64,000 nt of DNA. It comes from Alkalihalophilus marmarensis DSM 21297. GTDB taxonomy: Bacteria; Bacillota; Bacilli; Bacillales; Bacillaceae_D. The position numbers and the translations under genes are program-made. Shown here piece by piece: positions 33,483 to 44,366 of this stretch. Where the stretch lies: the NCBI RefSeq assembly GCF_000474275.2, contig NZ_ATAE01000035.1, positions 62,001-126,000 on the forward strand, read 5' to 3'. The notes under the pieces were generated by a model. The model saw only the letters and a program-made list of their open reading frames with translations, was not told the origin of the DNA and made no database searches. Position 1 is the first letter of the stretch. Every line of letters begins with the position of its first letter.

Positions 33483-34751
33483 TTAAAGATTTTTTATTAA
33501 CTCATCAGCAAAGCCTGAACATTTCACTTCAGTTGCACCGTCCATTAGACGAGCAAAGTCATATGTTACTACTTTACTTGCAATTGTTTTATCCATAGAA
33601 GCCATGATTAAGTCAGCAGCTTCGTTCCAGCCTAAGTGACGAAGCATAAGCTCACCAGATAGAAGAACAGAAGATGGGTTTACTTTATCAAGTCCAGCAT
33701 ACTTAGGTGCTGTACCGTGTGTTGCTTCAAAGATTGCATGACCAGTATCGTAATTGATGTTTGCTCCAGGAGCAATTCCAATACCGCCAACTTGTGCAGC
33801 AAGGGCATCAGAAATGTAATCACCATTTAAGTTCATTGTAGCTACTACGTCGAACTCTTTTGGACGAGTTAAGATTTGTTGTAAGAAGATATCAGCAATT
33901 GAATCTTTTACAATGATTTTGCCAGCAGCTTCTGCATCAGCTTGAGCTTTATCTGCAGCGTCTTTACCTTCTGCTTCAACAATCTTGTCATATTGAGCCC
34001 AAGTGAATACTTTATCTCCAAATTCACGCTCAGCTACTTCATAACCCCAGTTCTTGAAAGCACCTTCTGTGTACTTCATGATGTTTCCTTTATGAACTAG
34101 TGTTACACTCTTACGGCCTTCATCAATTGCATATTGAATAGCCGCACGAACCAGTCGGTCTGTACCTTCTTGTGATACAGGCTTAATACCAATACCAGAT
34201 GTTTCAGGGAAACGGATCTTGCTAGCTCCCATCTCTTCACGAAGGAATTTAATTAATTTCTTTACTTCATCAGAACCTTCTTGATACTCAATTCCAGCAT
34301 AGATATCTTCTGAGTTCTCACGGAAGATAACCATGTTCGTATCTTCAGGACGTTTAACAGGAGATGGAACTCCTTCAAAGTAACGTACTGGACGTAGACA
34401 TACGTACAAATCTAACTCTTGACGTAATGCAACGTTAAGCGAACGAATTCCGCCGCCTACTGGTGTTGTAAGAGGGCCTTTAATTGCGATCATGTACTTG
34501 CGAACCGCATCAAGAGTTTCATCCGGTAACCAGCTTCCAGTTTCGTTGAATGCTTTTTCACCAGCTAAAATTTCTTTCCAAACGATTTTCTTTTCGCCAT
34601 TATAAGCTTTCTCAACTGCAGCATCCATTACACGTGAAGCTGCTGCCCAAATATCAGGACCAATTCCGTCACCTTCGATATAAGGAACAATTGGGTTATT
34701 AGGGACATCAAGTACCCCGTTATCTACCTTAATTACATCTCCGTTTGCCAT
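33483..34751 (-). CDS. icd: Isocitrate dehydrogenase (NADP)
   Basis: Oxidative decarboxylation of isocitrate to 2-oxoglutarate. 422 aa, the bacterial homodimeric type I enzyme. Visible motifs: the phosphorylatable-serine loop [25 protein letters not shown], and the metal-binding aspartates in [17 protein letters not shown]; the coenzyme loop is [19 protein letters not shown] ribosome site. Follows citZ by 109 nt. Confidence 0.97.
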   Translation of the reverse strand: MANGDVIKVDNGVLDVPNNPIVPYIEGDGIGPDIWAAASRVMDAAVEKAYNGEKKIVWKEILAGEKAFNETGSWLPDETLDAVRKYMIAIKGPLTTPVGGGIRSLNVALRQELDLYVCLRPVRYFEGVPSPVKRPEDTNMVIFRENSEDIYAGIEYQEGSDEVKKLIKFLREEMGASKIRFPETSGIGIKPVSQEGTDRLVRAAIQYAIDEGRKSVTLVHKGNIMKYTEGAFKNWGYEVAEREFGDKVFTWAQYDKIVEAEGKDAADKAQADAEAAGKIIVKDSIADIFLQQILTRPKEFDVVATMNLNGDYISDALAAQVGGIGIAPGANINYDTGHAIFEATHGTAPKYAGLDKVNPSSVLLSGELMLRHLGWNEAADLIMASMDKTIASKVVTYDFARLMDGATEVKCSGFADELIKNL

Positions 34752-34827
34752 GTTACATTACCTCCCTAGATTGATAAAGCTGTCTTTCTTTTTGACAAAT
34801 ATGACCTTGTCCGCTTATTACGTATGT

Positions 34828-34850
34828 ACAAGGAGATAAAAGCTCCTTGT
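34828..34850 (-). other. Intercistronic hairpin, citZ-icd
   Basis: ACAAGGAG/CTCCTTGT, 8-bp stem, 10 nt beyond the citZ stop, without a T run. More likely an mRNA stability or processing element than a terminator. Confidence 0.45.
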
Positions 34851-34860
34851 TACGCTGAAA

Positions 34861-35976
34861 TTAGCGCTGTTCAATTGGAATATATGTTTGTTTAGCCGGT
34901 CCTACATATTCAGCACGTGGACGGATTAGTCGGTTGTCACTGTATTGCTCTAGAATGTGAGCTAACCAACCTGATGCACGGCTGACAGCGAAGATTGGCG
35001 TAAACAAGTCATGTTTGATCCCAAGACTATGGTAAACACTAGCAGAATAAAAATCAACATTTGGAAGCAATCCTTTTTCGCCAGTAACCATATCTTCAAT
35101 CTTAATTGACATATCATACCACTTAGATTCGCCTGTAATACCCGTTAAACGTTTAGACATTTCACGTAAATGTTTCGCACGCGGATCACCGTTTTTATAC
35201 ACTCGGTGTCCAAAGCCCATAATCTTTTCTTTATTATCAAATGCTTTGCGAATGTATGGTTCTACATTTTCAACTTGTTCAATTTCCATCAGCATAGACA
35301 TTACAGCTTCGTTCGCACCGCCGTGAAGAGGACCTTTAAGAGCGCCGATTGCCGCTGTAATTCCAGAATATACATCAGAAAGAGTAGCTACACATACACG
35401 TGCAGTAAACGTTGAAGCATTAAGCTCATGGTCAGCATGCAGAACAAGTGCTTTATTAAATGCATTTACTGCAATTTCGTCCGGCTCTTCACCATTAAGC
35501 ATGTATAAGAAGTTTGCAGCAAACCCTAAATCCTTGCGAGGAGCTACTGGTTCTTTGCCTTCACGCACTCGAGAAAACGCTGTCACAATTGTTGGGATCT
35601 GTGCTTGGATCTTAAGCGCCTTTAGTCTGTTCGCTTCTTCTTCCATTACATCTGCATTTTCATCAAATAATGCGAGACTTGAAATAGCCGTACGAAGAGC
35701 AGCCATCGGATGAACTTCATTGATTGGATATGACTTCATCTGATCAATGATTGCTTGTGGAATTTCTGCATGATCAGCAAGCTCTTGAGTAAATGAACGT
35801 AATTCATCTTCTTTAGGAAGACGTCCATTCCAAAGCAGGTAAATTACCTCTTCAAAACTCGCATTATCTGCTAAATCGTCAATATCATACCCTTGATAGG
35901 TTAAGACGCTTTCAATAATTGAACTGACACTTGATGTCGTTGCAACAATTCCTTCTAGACCACGAGTTGTACTCAC
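34861..35976 (-). CDS. citZ: Citrate synthase
   Basis: Condenses acetyl-CoA and oxaloacetate. 371 aa, the short Gram-positive type. Catalytic histidines lie in LHADHELNAST, GPLHGGANEAV and MGFGHRVYKNGDPRA; the aspartate is in NVDFYSA. Start as GTG with AAGGAGAG upstream. A sigma-A promoter and a cre-like site lie in front, fitting carbon catabolite control. Confidence 0.97.
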   Translation of the reverse strand: MSTTRGLEGIVATTSSVSSIIESVLTYQGYDIDDLADNASFEEVIYLLWNGRLPKEDELRSFTQELADHAEIPQAIIDQMKSYPINEVHPMAALRTAISSLALFDENADVMEEEANRLKALKIQAQIPTIVTAFSRVREGKEPVAPRKDLGFAANFLYMLNGEEPDEIAVNAFNKALVLHADHELNASTFTARVCVATLSDVYSGITAAIGALKGPLHGGANEAVMSMLMEIEQVENVEPYIRKAFDNKEKIMGFGHRVYKNGDPRAKHLREMSKRLTGITGESKWYDMSIKIEDMVTGEKGLLPNVDFYSASVYHSLGIKHDLFTPIFAVSRASGWLAHILEQYSDNRLIRPRAEYVGPAKQTYIPIEQR

Positions 35977-36017
35977 GTTAATCTCTCCTTTTCCCTAATT
36001 ATCTTTTTTCATCTTTC

Positions 36018-36032
36018 GGTAAATGCTTACAT
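36018..36032 (-). promoter_or_regulatory. cre-like site in the citZ leader
   Basis: ATGTAAGCATTTACC on the minus strand resembles CcpA cre (WTGNAANCGNWNNCW, two mismatches) and lies downstream of the citZ promoter, where CcpA roadblocks are known. Confidence 0.45.
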
Positions 36033-36085
36033 TTCCAATTAAAAAAAGAAATGTGCGCTATGTAGGAAGGATGTACACAAGCACC

Positions 36086-36114
36086 ATTATAAACATTTTT
36101 TACACTTTTGTGAA
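36086..36114 (-). promoter_or_regulatory. Sigma-A promoter of citZ
   Basis: -35 TTCACA (36109-36114), 17-bp spacer, -10 TATAAT (36086-36091). Confidence 0.75.
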
Positions 36115-36145
36115 CGTTTAAATAGTAATTAAATTGAATCATTTT

Positions 36146-36180
36146 AAAACTATCACTACATTTAGTATTCTGATAGTTTT
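36146..36180 (-). terminator. Hairpin after ytwI
   Basis: AAAACTATCA/TGATAGTTTT, 10-bp perfect stem with a 15-nt loop, 15 nt past the ytwI stop. T stretch limited to the arm itself. Confidence 0.5.
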
Positions 36181-36194
36181 AATCAGCAGCGGTC

Positions 36195-36680
36195 TTACCC
36201 GCCTAAATTTGAAAAGAATTGTACAACCCTCATCGCTAGATAAGCAATGCCCGCACCGATTAAGGGACCTACTGCGACTCCATTAAATAGGGCAACCGCC
36301 AAAATCGTACCAAACACCAATGCCGTTGTAATATGAGGATCATTTTTTAAAAGGTCAATTCCACTTGCTGCAATGAGTGCAACAAGAATGCCTGAGGCTA
36401 ATGCAATCCACGCATAGGAAGACCGCACTGCTTCGCCAAGTTGTTTAAAACCAATGTCACCTGTAACAATCGGCGTTAAAACCGCTATCGTTATAACAGT
36501 GACTCCTATATTAATCCCCTTTTGTTGGAAAATTGGAAATAATTTATCGCCAAGTCCTACCCATTTTATAATAAGCAAGAATCCAACAGCAACTAATAGA
36601 GATTGGTTTTTAGCAAGAAGGGCAACGGCAAGTAGAATCAGCATAAATAACGTTGCTTGTGAAAACAAGTTTGTACCCAA
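36195..36680 (-). CDS. ytwI: DUF441 membrane protein YtwI
   Basis: 161 aa, four to five hydrophobic helices. It shows the DUF441 signatures: LLAKNQSLLVAVG, GINIGVTVITIAVL, ITTALVFGTILAVALFNGVAVGPLIGAGIAYL. Function unknown. TTG start with AGGAGG close upstream (4 nt). In B. subtilis it also lies between citZ and the pyk side. Confidence 0.85.
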   Translation of the reverse strand: MGTNLFSQATLFMLILLAVALLAKNQSLLVAVGFLLIIKWVGLGDKLFPIFQQKGINIGVTVITIAVLTPIVTGDIGFKQLGEAVRSSYAWIALASGILVALIAASGIDLLKNDPHITTALVFGTILAVALFNGVAVGPLIGAGIAYLAMRVVQFFSNLGG

Positions 36681-36789
36681 CCTTCCTCCTTAGCAATTCT
36701 ACTTTATCATATCATAGTTTTGAAAATTCCGCCATGTTTCACGCTTTTGCTACAAGCTGGGAAATACTGCATTGTGAGATGAAAATAAA

Positions 36790-36813
36790 AACCACAGCTT
36801 ATATGCTGTGGTT
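36790..36813 (-). terminator. Terminator of fxsA
   Basis: AACCACAGC/GCTGTGGTT with a 6-nt loop, followed by TTTATTTTC on the minus strand. The stop of fxsA is inside the stem. Confidence 0.85.
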
Positions 36814-37207
36814 ATCGTCTAGACATAATTATAAAATTCCCATTTTTGATCATTTTATTAAAGATCGAGAGCAGGAAGCCTTTTGCAATCCCGCGAGTTG
36901 CTGGTATTAGCAGAAAGAACCCTATTGCATCTGTAATAAATCCCGGGGTTAAAAGAACAACTCCCCCAATGAGAATACAAATACCATCAAGCATGACACT
37001 GCTAGGCAGCTGACCTTGACTCGCTTGAAGCTGAGCTACTCGAATCGCTTGAAGCCCTTCTTTTTTGGCAAGCCATGCCCCGAGTACTCCTGTTAAAATG
37101 ATAAGAGCAATGGTAGGCCACACACCGATCGTATTCCCAGATAGAATAAGCACGGCAATTTCTAGGGCAGGAACGATAATAATTAGTAATAAGAGGATTC
37201 TAAACAT
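36812..37207 (-). CDS. fxsA: FxsA family membrane protein
   Basis: 131 aa with three hydrophobic segments. Family signature: VPALEIAVLILSGNTIGVWPTIALIILTGVLGA near the N-terminus and GGVVLLTPGFITDAIGFFLLIPATR. E. coli FxsA influences F-plasmid exclusion of phage T7; the normal role is unknown. Lies 87 nt after pyk behind a pyk terminator. Confidence 0.88.
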   Translation of the reverse strand: MFRILLLLIIIVPALEIAVLILSGNTIGVWPTIALIILTGVLGAWLAKKEGLQAIRVAQLQASQGQLPSSVMLDGICILIGGVVLLTPGFITDAIGFFLLIPATRGIAKGFLLSIFNKMIKNGNFIIMSRR

Positions 37208-37260
37208 CGTTCTCTCCTTTATTTATAAGTCATGCACCCAAAACACATGTGATAAAAAAA

Positions 37261-37286
37261 GAGAGAAGGAAAAATCCCTTCTCCCT
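37261..37286 (-). terminator. Terminator of pfkA-pyk
   Basis: GAGAGAAGG/CCTTCTCCC stem, T7 tract on the minus strand, directly after the pyk stop. Confidence 0.85.
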
Positions 37287-37294
37287 AAATCTTA

Positions 37295-39049
37295 TTATAA
37301 TACACTTGCATGTCCTCTGTAAATGTCACCACGTGCGCCGTCTACTGTAATCTCTTCACCATCTTTGAATAGATCAAGTGCATTAACCACACCAACAATC
37401 ACAGGTGTGCTTAGACTTAAACCGACTACTGCAGCGTGAGACGTTAAACCGCCTTCTTCTGTAATAACAGCTGCTGCCTTTTCAAAGGCAGGGATCATGT
37501 CTTTATCTGTGCTGTACGTGACAAGAATAGAACCTTCTTTTACCTTTTCATTTGCTTCTTGCGCATTTTGAGCTACGACTACTTTACCTGAAGCTGAACG
37601 ACGGCCAATCCCTTGACCTTTAGCCACAACTTCTCCAATTACATGTACTTTCATCAAGTTCGTCGTGCCAGTTTCTCCTACAGGAACACCCGCCGTAATA
37701 ACAACAAGATCTCCTTGACCAATTTGACCAGCTTGTACGGCCGTATTTACCGTTGTATCGAGCATTTCATCTGTTGTTTGAGCTGTTTGTCCCATTAGCG
37801 GGAATACACCCCATACTAGGCTTAATGTGCGCATAACACGCTCATTGCTTGTCACCGCAATGATTGGAGACTCTGGACGGTATTTAGCTACGACACGAGC
37901 TGTGTAACCACTCTCTGTAGCTGTGAGTATAGCTGATGCATTCAAATTAAATGCAGCATGAGCTACAGACTGGCTGATTGCACTTGTAATCGAAGGACGC
38001 GTTTCTTTTGTATGCTTAGAAAGAATTGCTTGATAGTTTAGTGCTTGTTCTGTACGAGCAGCAATGTTATTCATTGTCTGCACAGCTTCTACAGGATAAT
38101 CACCAGCTGCTGTTTCCCCTGAAAGCATAATCGCGTCTGTACCATCAAAAATAGCATTTGCCACATCACTCGCCTCAGCACGAGTCGGACGAGGATTGCG
38201 CTGCATAGAATCAAGCATTTGTGTAGCTGTAATAACAGGTTTTGCTACTGCATTACATTTTTTAATTAATTCTTTTTGTACAAGCGGAACTTCTTCTGCT
38301 GGAATTTCCACACCTAAATCTCCGCGAGCAACCATTAATCCATCAGATACTTCAAGGATTTCATCGATATTGTCGACACCTTCTTGGTTTTCAATCTTAG
38401 GGATAATTTGGATATCAATTGCTTGATTCTGCTCAAGAAGTTCACGAATCTCAAGCACATCAGATGCACGGCGTACAAATGAAGCGGCAATAAAGTCTAC
38501 CCCTTGTTCAATACCAAATTTAATATCAGCCGTATCTTTTTCAGTGATACCAGGAAGTTTCACACTTACATTAGGTACGTTGACACCTTTTTTGTTTTTA
38601 AGAGTACCGCTGTTTAAAACTTTTGTTTCAATTTCTTTCTCTCTAACTTCTACAACCTCTAATCCAATCAGGCCGTCATCAAGCAAGATTTTTGAACCCG
38701 GATGCACATCTTGAACAAGTCCAGGGTATGTAATTGAAATCTTCTCTGTATTGCCTACTACTTCTTCCATTGAGACAACAAGGCTTTGACCTGCTTTTAA
38801 TTCAGCAACGCCGCCTTCTAGTGTCTGTGTGCGAATTTCAGGACCTTTCGTATCAAGTAAGATCGCTACTGTTTTGCCTGTGCGCTTACTCGCTTCACGG
38901 ATGTTCTCAATTCTCGCACCATGTTCTTCAAAATCACCGTGAGAAAAGTTTAATCTTGCAACGTTCATTCCAGATTCTATTAATTCAACCAACGTATCAA
39001 TCTGCTCACTCGCTGGACCAATCGTACATACAATTTTCGTTTTACGCAT
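37295..39049 (-). CDS. pyk: Pyruvate kinase
   Basis: Phosphoenolpyruvate + ADP to pyruvate + ATP. 584 aa: catalytic TIM barrel with [22 protein letters not shown] and [20 protein letters not shown], a C-terminal allosteric domain, and an extra PEP-utiliser-like domain (about 480-584, [14 protein letters not shown]), which is typical of Bacillus/Geobacillus enzymes. 50 nt downstream of pfkA, forming the glycolytic pfkA-pyk operon. Confidence 0.97.
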   Translation of the reverse strand: MRKTKIVCTIGPASEQIDTLVELIESGMNVARLNFSHGDFEEHGARIENIREASKRTGKTVAILLDTKGPEIRTQTLEGGVAELKAGQSLVVSMEEVVGNTEKISITYPGLVQDVHPGSKILLDDGLIGLEVVEVREKEIETKVLNSGTLKNKKGVNVPNVSVKLPGITEKDTADIKFGIEQGVDFIAASFVRRASDVLEIRELLEQNQAIDIQIIPKIENQEGVDNIDEILEVSDGLMVARGDLGVEIPAEEVPLVQKELIKKCNAVAKPVITATQMLDSMQRNPRPTRAEASDVANAIFDGTDAIMLSGETAAGDYPVEAVQTMNNIAARTEQALNYQAILSKHTKETRPSITSAISQSVAHAAFNLNASAILTATESGYTARVVAKYRPESPIIAVTSNERVMRTLSLVWGVFPLMGQTAQTTDEMLDTTVNTAVQAGQIGQGDLVVITAGVPVGETGTTNLMKVHVIGEVVAKGQGIGRRSASGKVVVAQNAQEANEKVKEGSILVTYSTDKDMIPAFEKAAAVITEEGGLTSHAAVVGLSLSTPVIVGVVNALDLFKDGEEITVDGARGDIYRGHASVL

Positions 39050-39099
39050 ATTCTGCCTCCTGTAATTGCTGATCTACTATCTAGAGTCTATTTTTGGGG

Positions 39100-40080
<981 letters not shown>

Positions 40081-40089
40081 TCAAATTTA

Positions 40090-40118
40090 TATATCTAAAA
40101 GAGACCTTAAATTGACAA
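40090..40118 (-). promoter_or_regulatory. Promoter of pfkA-pyk
   Basis: -35 TTGTCA (40113-40118), 17-bp spacer, -10 GATATA (40090-40095); a TATATA two bases on could serve instead. Confidence 0.55.
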
Positions 40119-40238
40119 TCCCTTTTTTTACAAGGTGCCAAACCTACATTCTTCGTGCTTTCCACCTATTATCATGCTCTCATTTTAAAAAAATACCACT
40201 TAAATCAACTGAACACAATACAGATGCTTCCAAAACAA

Positions 40239-40269
40239 AAAGTGCTTTCTATTAACCAGAAAGCACTTT
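40239..40269 (-). terminator. Terminator of accDA
   Basis: Perfect 12-bp stem AAAGTGCTTTCT with a 7-nt loop and a short T run, 4 nt after the accA stop. Confidence 0.87.
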
Positions 40270-40272
40270 ACC

Positions 40273-41250
40273 TTATTCTACGCCAATGGTATCGTTTACA
40301 AACGTAAATTGTCCGATTTTTTTGTATTTTTGATAACGTGTATTCACCAGCTCATCTTTTGATAATTTTTCCAAATCTCCTAGTGATTCACGCAGCATCT
40401 GATCCATTGCTTCTGCTTGGCTTTTCACATCTCGGTGAGCCCCGCCTTTTGCTTCACGGATAATTCCATCGATGATCCCTAATTCCTTAAGATCAGGTGC
40501 TGTAATCTTCATCGTTTCAGCTGCTTTTTGGGCAAGAGTCGCATCTTTCCATAGAAGCGCCGCTGCTCCTTCTGGTGAAATAACAGAGTAAGTAGAATTC
40601 TCGAGCATGAAAATACGATCTCCTACTCCAAGTGCCAATGCTCCACCGCTTCCGCCTTCACCGATGACAATGCAAATCACAGGCACAGTCAAACCAGCCA
40701 TTTCAAGCAAGTTTCTTGCAATCGCTTCACTTTGGCCTCTTTCCTCTGCTGCCATACCAGGGTATGCACCTTTTGTATCAATAAAGCACACAATTGGACG
40801 ATTGAACTTTTCTGCTTGTTTCATCAAACGAAGCGCTTTGCGGTAGCCTTCAGGATGAGGCATTCCGAAATTTCGGCGAATATTTTCTTTCGTATCTTTT
40901 CCTCTTTGGTGTCCAATGACTGTAACTGGCTTCCCGTGATATTTTGCAATCCCGCCGACAATAGCAGCGTCATCTCCATATAAGCGGTCCCCATGCATTT
41001 CCAGGAAATCTGTAAATAAATGTTCAATGTAATCAAGGGTAGTTGGACGGTCGCTATGCCTTGCTATTTGAACACGTTCCCATGGCTGAAGATTGCCGTA
41101 AATATCTTTTTCTAATTGTTGAAGTCTTTTCTCAAGCTTCTCGATTTCATCACTTAAATCAATCTCTTTTTCACTTGTAAACGCTTTAAGTTCTGTAATC
41201 TTGTCTCTTAATTCAACAATCGGCTTTTCAAAACCTAGTTCACTTGCCAT
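40273..41250 (-). CDS. accA: Acetyl-CoA carboxylase carboxyltransferase alpha
   Basis: With AccD forms the carboxyltransferase that makes malonyl-CoA for fatty acid synthesis. 325 aa. Crotonase-like fold with [42 protein letters not shown] and the oxyanion region [15 protein letters not shown]. Starts 13 nt after accD; co-transcribed and probably translationally paired for 1:1 assembly. Confidence 0.97.
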   Translation of the reverse strand: MASELGFEKPIVELRDKITELKAFTSEKEIDLSDEIEKLEKRLQQLEKDIYGNLQPWERVQIARHSDRPTTLDYIEHLFTDFLEMHGDRLYGDDAAIVGGIAKYHGKPVTVIGHQRGKDTKENIRRNFGMPHPEGYRKALRLMKQAEKFNRPIVCFIDTKGAYPGMAAEERGQSEAIARNLLEMAGLTVPVICIVIGEGGSGGALALGVGDRIFMLENSTYSVISPEGAAALLWKDATLAQKAAETMKITAPDLKELGIIDGIIREAKGGAHRDVKSQAEAMDQMLRESLGDLEKLSKDELVNTRYQKYKKIGQFTFVNDTIGVE

Positions 41251-41263
41251 TTTCTACACCTCC

Positions 41264-42112
41264 TTATGCATGTTGATGAATATCTAATATAGTCGTAAGG
41301 ACTTTTTTCATTTCTTTACGAGACACAACACGATCAAGCTGTCCATGTTTCAATAGGAATTCAGCAGTTTGGAAATCATCTGGAAGCTCTTGGCGAATCG
41401 TTTGTTCAATAATTCTTCTGCCGGCAAACCCAATTAACGCACCTGGTTCAGCAAAATTATAATCACCAAGGGAAGCAAAACTTGCAGATACCCCTCCAGT
41501 AGTTGGGTGCGTCATAATTGAAATAAACAAACCGCCATTACGATGTAGCTTTTGAAGGGCCGCACTTGTTTTAGCCATTTGCATTAAGCTAAGTACACCT
41601 TCCTGCATACGAGCTCCACCTGAGGCTGAGAACAATAAGAAAGGATAGTCTTTTTCAATAGCTGCTTCGATCGCCCTAGTGATCTTCTCACCTACGACAG
41701 AACCCATGCTTCCCATCCGAAAACGTGCATCCATTACTGCAATGACTGCAGGAAACCCATTAACGTCTCCCTCGCCAGTAACCACGGCTTCGTTCAGGTT
41801 TGTTTTTACTCGGTCCGCTTCAAGTTTTTCTTCATACGTTGGGAAATCAAGCGGATTCTTCCCAATCATATCTTTGTCGTATTCAACAAAGCTGCCTTCA
41901 TCAAACAAGCTTTCCATTCTCTCATAAGCACTCATACGATGATGATGACCGCATGAAGCACATACATTTAAATTTTTCTTTAACTCTTTTGTATACATGA
42001 TGGTACGACATGACGGACATTTCGTCATTAAGCCTTCTGGTACTTCTTGCTTTGCACGCTCTGACGGAATCGTTGCATATCGTTTCTTTTTAGTGAATAA
42101 ATCCTTAAGCAT
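41264..42112 (-). CDS. accD: Acetyl-CoA carboxylase carboxyltransferase beta
   Basis: 282 aa. N-terminal zinc ribbon with C32, C35, C51 and C54, then crotonase-like core with [22 protein letters not shown] and [20 protein letters not shown]. Binds AccA to form the alpha2-beta2 carboxyltransferase. GAGGTG ribosome site. 83 nt after a FadR-type regulator gene; a weak promoter (TTGTAC, 17 bp, TCATAT) may lie in that gap. Confidence 0.97.
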   Translation of the reverse strand: MLKDLFTKKKRYATIPSERAKQEVPEGLMTKCPSCRTIMYTKELKKNLNVCASCGHHHRMSAYERMESLFDEGSFVEYDKDMIGKNPLDFPTYEEKLEADRVKTNLNEAVVTGEGDVNGFPAVIAVMDARFRMGSMGSVVGEKITRAIEAAIEKDYPFLLFSASGGARMQEGVLSLMQMAKTSAALQKLHRNGGLFISIMTHPTTGGVSASFASLGDYNFAEPGALIGFAGRRIIEQTIRQELPDDFQTAEFLLKHGQLDRVVSRKEMKKVLTTILDIHQHA

Positions 42113-42195
42113 CTCAGCACCTCACTAGCTTCGGAGCCATATTTTTTAGAGCATATGATCACTTGTCCTAAAATAGTACAACCTTATTAACTTAA

Positions 42196-42861
42196 TTAAA
42201 AACGACTATTTTCCAGGTGATTGCGCAACGCATCGAGTGCATCTTCTAACCTCTGGTCAACTAACGCTTGATAAATGGCTTCATGTTCACAAATGGAAGC
42301 CTCAGGACGTCCTTCTCGTTTGAGAGATTCTCTGATTGCTACTTTGTTATACTCAACCAATGAAACCCAGATGTTAAGCAGCAGCCTGTTCCCGCAAGCT
42401 TCTACAATTGTTTTATGAAACAAATAATCTTCATCAACCGGGAAATCACCATGCTCCCATTCTTCCCTAGACTGATCAATTAAAGACCTGAGTTTGCAAA
42501 GCGTCTCAGGAGTCATTCTTCCAAATGCTAAACGTGTCGCTTCTAGTTCTACAATTCGCCTAGTTTCAGTTAAATCCTGCTTAGCACTTTCCTCTTTTAA
42601 TAAAAATGAAAGAATGATGTTCACAAGGCGGTGACTATTTACTGGCTTTAAAAATGTCCCCTCTCCTCTTCTGGTTTCGATCAAATCTAATAATTCTAGT
42701 GCCCGAAGAGCCTCACGCACAGAGGAGCGACCGACATTAAGCCGGTCGCTCAACTCGCGCTCTGAGGGGAGACGATCACCTTGTTTTAAATTATCCTCTT
42801 CCATAATCTCATTGATTTTATTAATAATCTCAATGTAGATTTTTGGCTGATGGAGTGACAT
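42196..42861 (-). CDS. GntR/FadR family transcriptional regulator
   Basis: 221 aa. Winged helix at 8-72 (DRLPSERELSDRLNVGRSSVREALRAL), then an all-helical FCD effector domain (about 90-220) with the metal/ligand residues DYLFHKTIVEACGN and CEHEAIYQAL. FCD regulators sense small organic acids or acyl-CoAs. It lies between the malic enzyme gene and accDA, 32 nt after the former, and a FadR-type palindrome sits in the malic enzyme promoter. Control of pyruvate and malonyl-CoA supply is inferred. Confidence 0.87.
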   Translation of the reverse strand: MSLHQPKIYIEIINKINEIMEEDNLKQGDRLPSERELSDRLNVGRSSVREALRALELLDLIETRRGEGTFLKPVNSHRLVNIILSFLLKEESAKQDLTETRRIVELEATRLAFGRMTPETLCKLRSLIDQSREEWEHGDFPVDEDYLFHKTIVEACGNRLLLNIWVSLVEYNKVAIRESLKREGRPEASICEHEAIYQALVDQRLEDALDALRNHLENSRF

Positions 42862-42893
42862 GAGTCAACCTCTCCTCATTTTCAACTACCTTT

Positions 42894-44132
42894 TTAGTCT
42901 TGACCAATTACAGCAAGCTGACGAGTTTTCTCAGCCACTTGTTCAGGGTCAACTTTTAAACGTGCTACGCCTGTTTCCATCGCCGTTTTCGCCACAGCTG
43001 CAGCTACAGCTGGAGCTACACGCGGGTCAAATGGAGCTGGAATGACATAATCTGATGACAGGTCTGCTTCTGCTACTAAATCAGCAATAGCATATACCGC
43101 TGCTACTTTCATTTCTTCGTTAATATGTGTAGCACGAACATCCAGCGCTCCGCGGAAAATACCTGGGAATGCTAAGACGTTGTTTACTTGGTTCGGGAAG
43201 TCAGAACGTCCTGTTCCAATGACTTTTGCACCTGCAGCTTTAGCATTTTCAGGCATAATTTCTGGAACTGGGTTAGCCATTGCAAAAATAACAGGGTCTG
43301 CATTCATTGTTTGAATCATCTCTTCAGTTAAAGCACCAGCAACAGATACACCAATAAATACATCTGCTCCTTTAATTACATCTGCAAGACTGCCTTCTAG
43401 GCGGTCACGATTAGTAAATTTAGCTACTTCAGCTTTCACATCGTTCATTCCGTGAGAGCGGCCATCAAAAATAGCACCTTTAGAGTCACACATAATAATG
43501 TCGCGGACACCCATACGCTGCATCAATTTAATGATGGCAATCCCAGCTGATCCAGCGCCATTTGCAACAACTTTAATCTCAGACATTTTCTTGCCTGTAA
43601 TCTTTAACGCATTAATTAAACCAGCAAGCGTTACGATTGCTGTCCCATGTTGGTCGTCATGGAAAACAGGGATATTTGCTTCTTTTTTAAGACGTTCTTC
43701 AATTTCAAAGCAGCTCGGTGCCGCGATATCTTCTAAGTTCACGCCGCCAAAAGTCGGCTCCATTAATTTCACTGTCTCAACAATCGTATCGACATCTGTT
43801 GAGCGCAGGCAAATAGGGAACGCATCTACGCCTGCGAAAGATTTAAATAGTACTGCTTTACCTTCCATAACAGGAAGTGAAGCTTCAGGACCAATATTTC
43901 CAAGTCCAAGCACCGCTGTACCGTTACTTACTACCGCAACCATATTACCTTTCATTGTATATTCATAAACGGATTCAACATCTTCAAAAATCTCTTTACA
44001 AGGCTCTGCAACACCTGGTGAGTAAGCAAGGCTTAGATCCCGAGCATTTTTTACAGGCACCTTTGATTTTGATTCTAATTTCCCTTGGTTAGCGCGATGC
44101 ATATGCAGCGCTTCCTCTCTTGTTGTTGGCAC
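42894..44132 (-). CDS. ytsJ: Malic enzyme (NAD(P)-dependent, short form)
   Basis: Oxidative decarboxylation of malate to pyruvate. 412 aa from the GTG at 44132, 10 nt after AAGGAG; a GTG three codons earlier is only 1 nt from that site. Motifs: SLAYSPGVAEPC, GNIGPEASLPVMEGKAVLFK, PVFHDDQHGTAIV and the cofactor fold VVANGAGSAGIAIIKL. In B. subtilis the ytsJ enzyme is NADP-linked and the main one for growth on malate. First gene of a likely ytsJ-regulator-accD-accA cluster. Confidence 0.93.
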   Translation of the reverse strand: MPTTREEALHMHRANQGKLESKSKVPVKNARDLSLAYSPGVAEPCKEIFEDVESVYEYTMKGNMVAVVSNGTAVLGLGNIGPEASLPVMEGKAVLFKSFAGVDAFPICLRSTDVDTIVETVKLMEPTFGGVNLEDIAAPSCFEIEERLKKEANIPVFHDDQHGTAIVTLAGLINALKITGKKMSEIKVVANGAGSAGIAIIKLMQRMGVRDIIMCDSKGAIFDGRSHGMNDVKAEVAKFTNRDRLEGSLADVIKGADVFIGVSVAGALTEEMIQTMNADPVIFAMANPVPEIMPENAKAAGAKVIGTGRSDFPNQVNNVLAFPGIFRGALDVRATHINEEMKVAAVYAIADLVAEADLSSDYVIPAPFDPRVAPAVAAAVAKTAMETGVARLKVDPEQVAEKTRQLAVIGQD

Positions 44133-44220
44133 AACAGACACTCTCCTTTTAGTTCGGCAGCAAGACCGTTTTTTTTATTTTTATCACTTGTCCAATTTCA
44201 TGATCGACAGAACAGAAAAT

Positions 44221-44231
44221 TGGTCTGACCA
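44221..44231. promoter_or_regulatory. FadR-type operator in the ytsJ promoter
   Basis: Perfect 11-bp palindrome TGGTCTGACCA, the core of FadR-subfamily GntR operators (TGGTC-N-GACCA). It lies roughly +9 to +19 from the predicted ytsJ start, a repressing position. The adjacent GntR gene is the obvious candidate regulator. Confidence 0.6.
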
Positions 44232-44246
44232 CCAAAATCATTCTTA

Positions 44247-44275
44247 ATTATAAACAAAACTAAATCGATCAACAA
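44247..44275 (-). promoter_or_regulatory. Sigma-A promoter of ytsJ
   Basis: -35 TTGTTG (44270-44275), 17-bp spacer, -10 TATAAT (44247-44252). Confidence 0.7.
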
Positions 44276-44366
44276 GGGGGTAATTACTTGAAAGCCTTTA
44301 CGAGCCCTTATCTAAGACCGCTTATTCATATGGTTCATTTATCATATCGTGTAAACGGGAGCTGCG

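Noticed and set aside
34828-34850. Hairpin between citZ and icd as a terminator
   Set aside because: Good stem but no T tract; kept only as an mRNA structure.
43498-43968. Open frame of 156 codons antisense to the malic enzyme gene
   Set aside because: Shadow of a well-supported gene; no start signal and no family resemblance.
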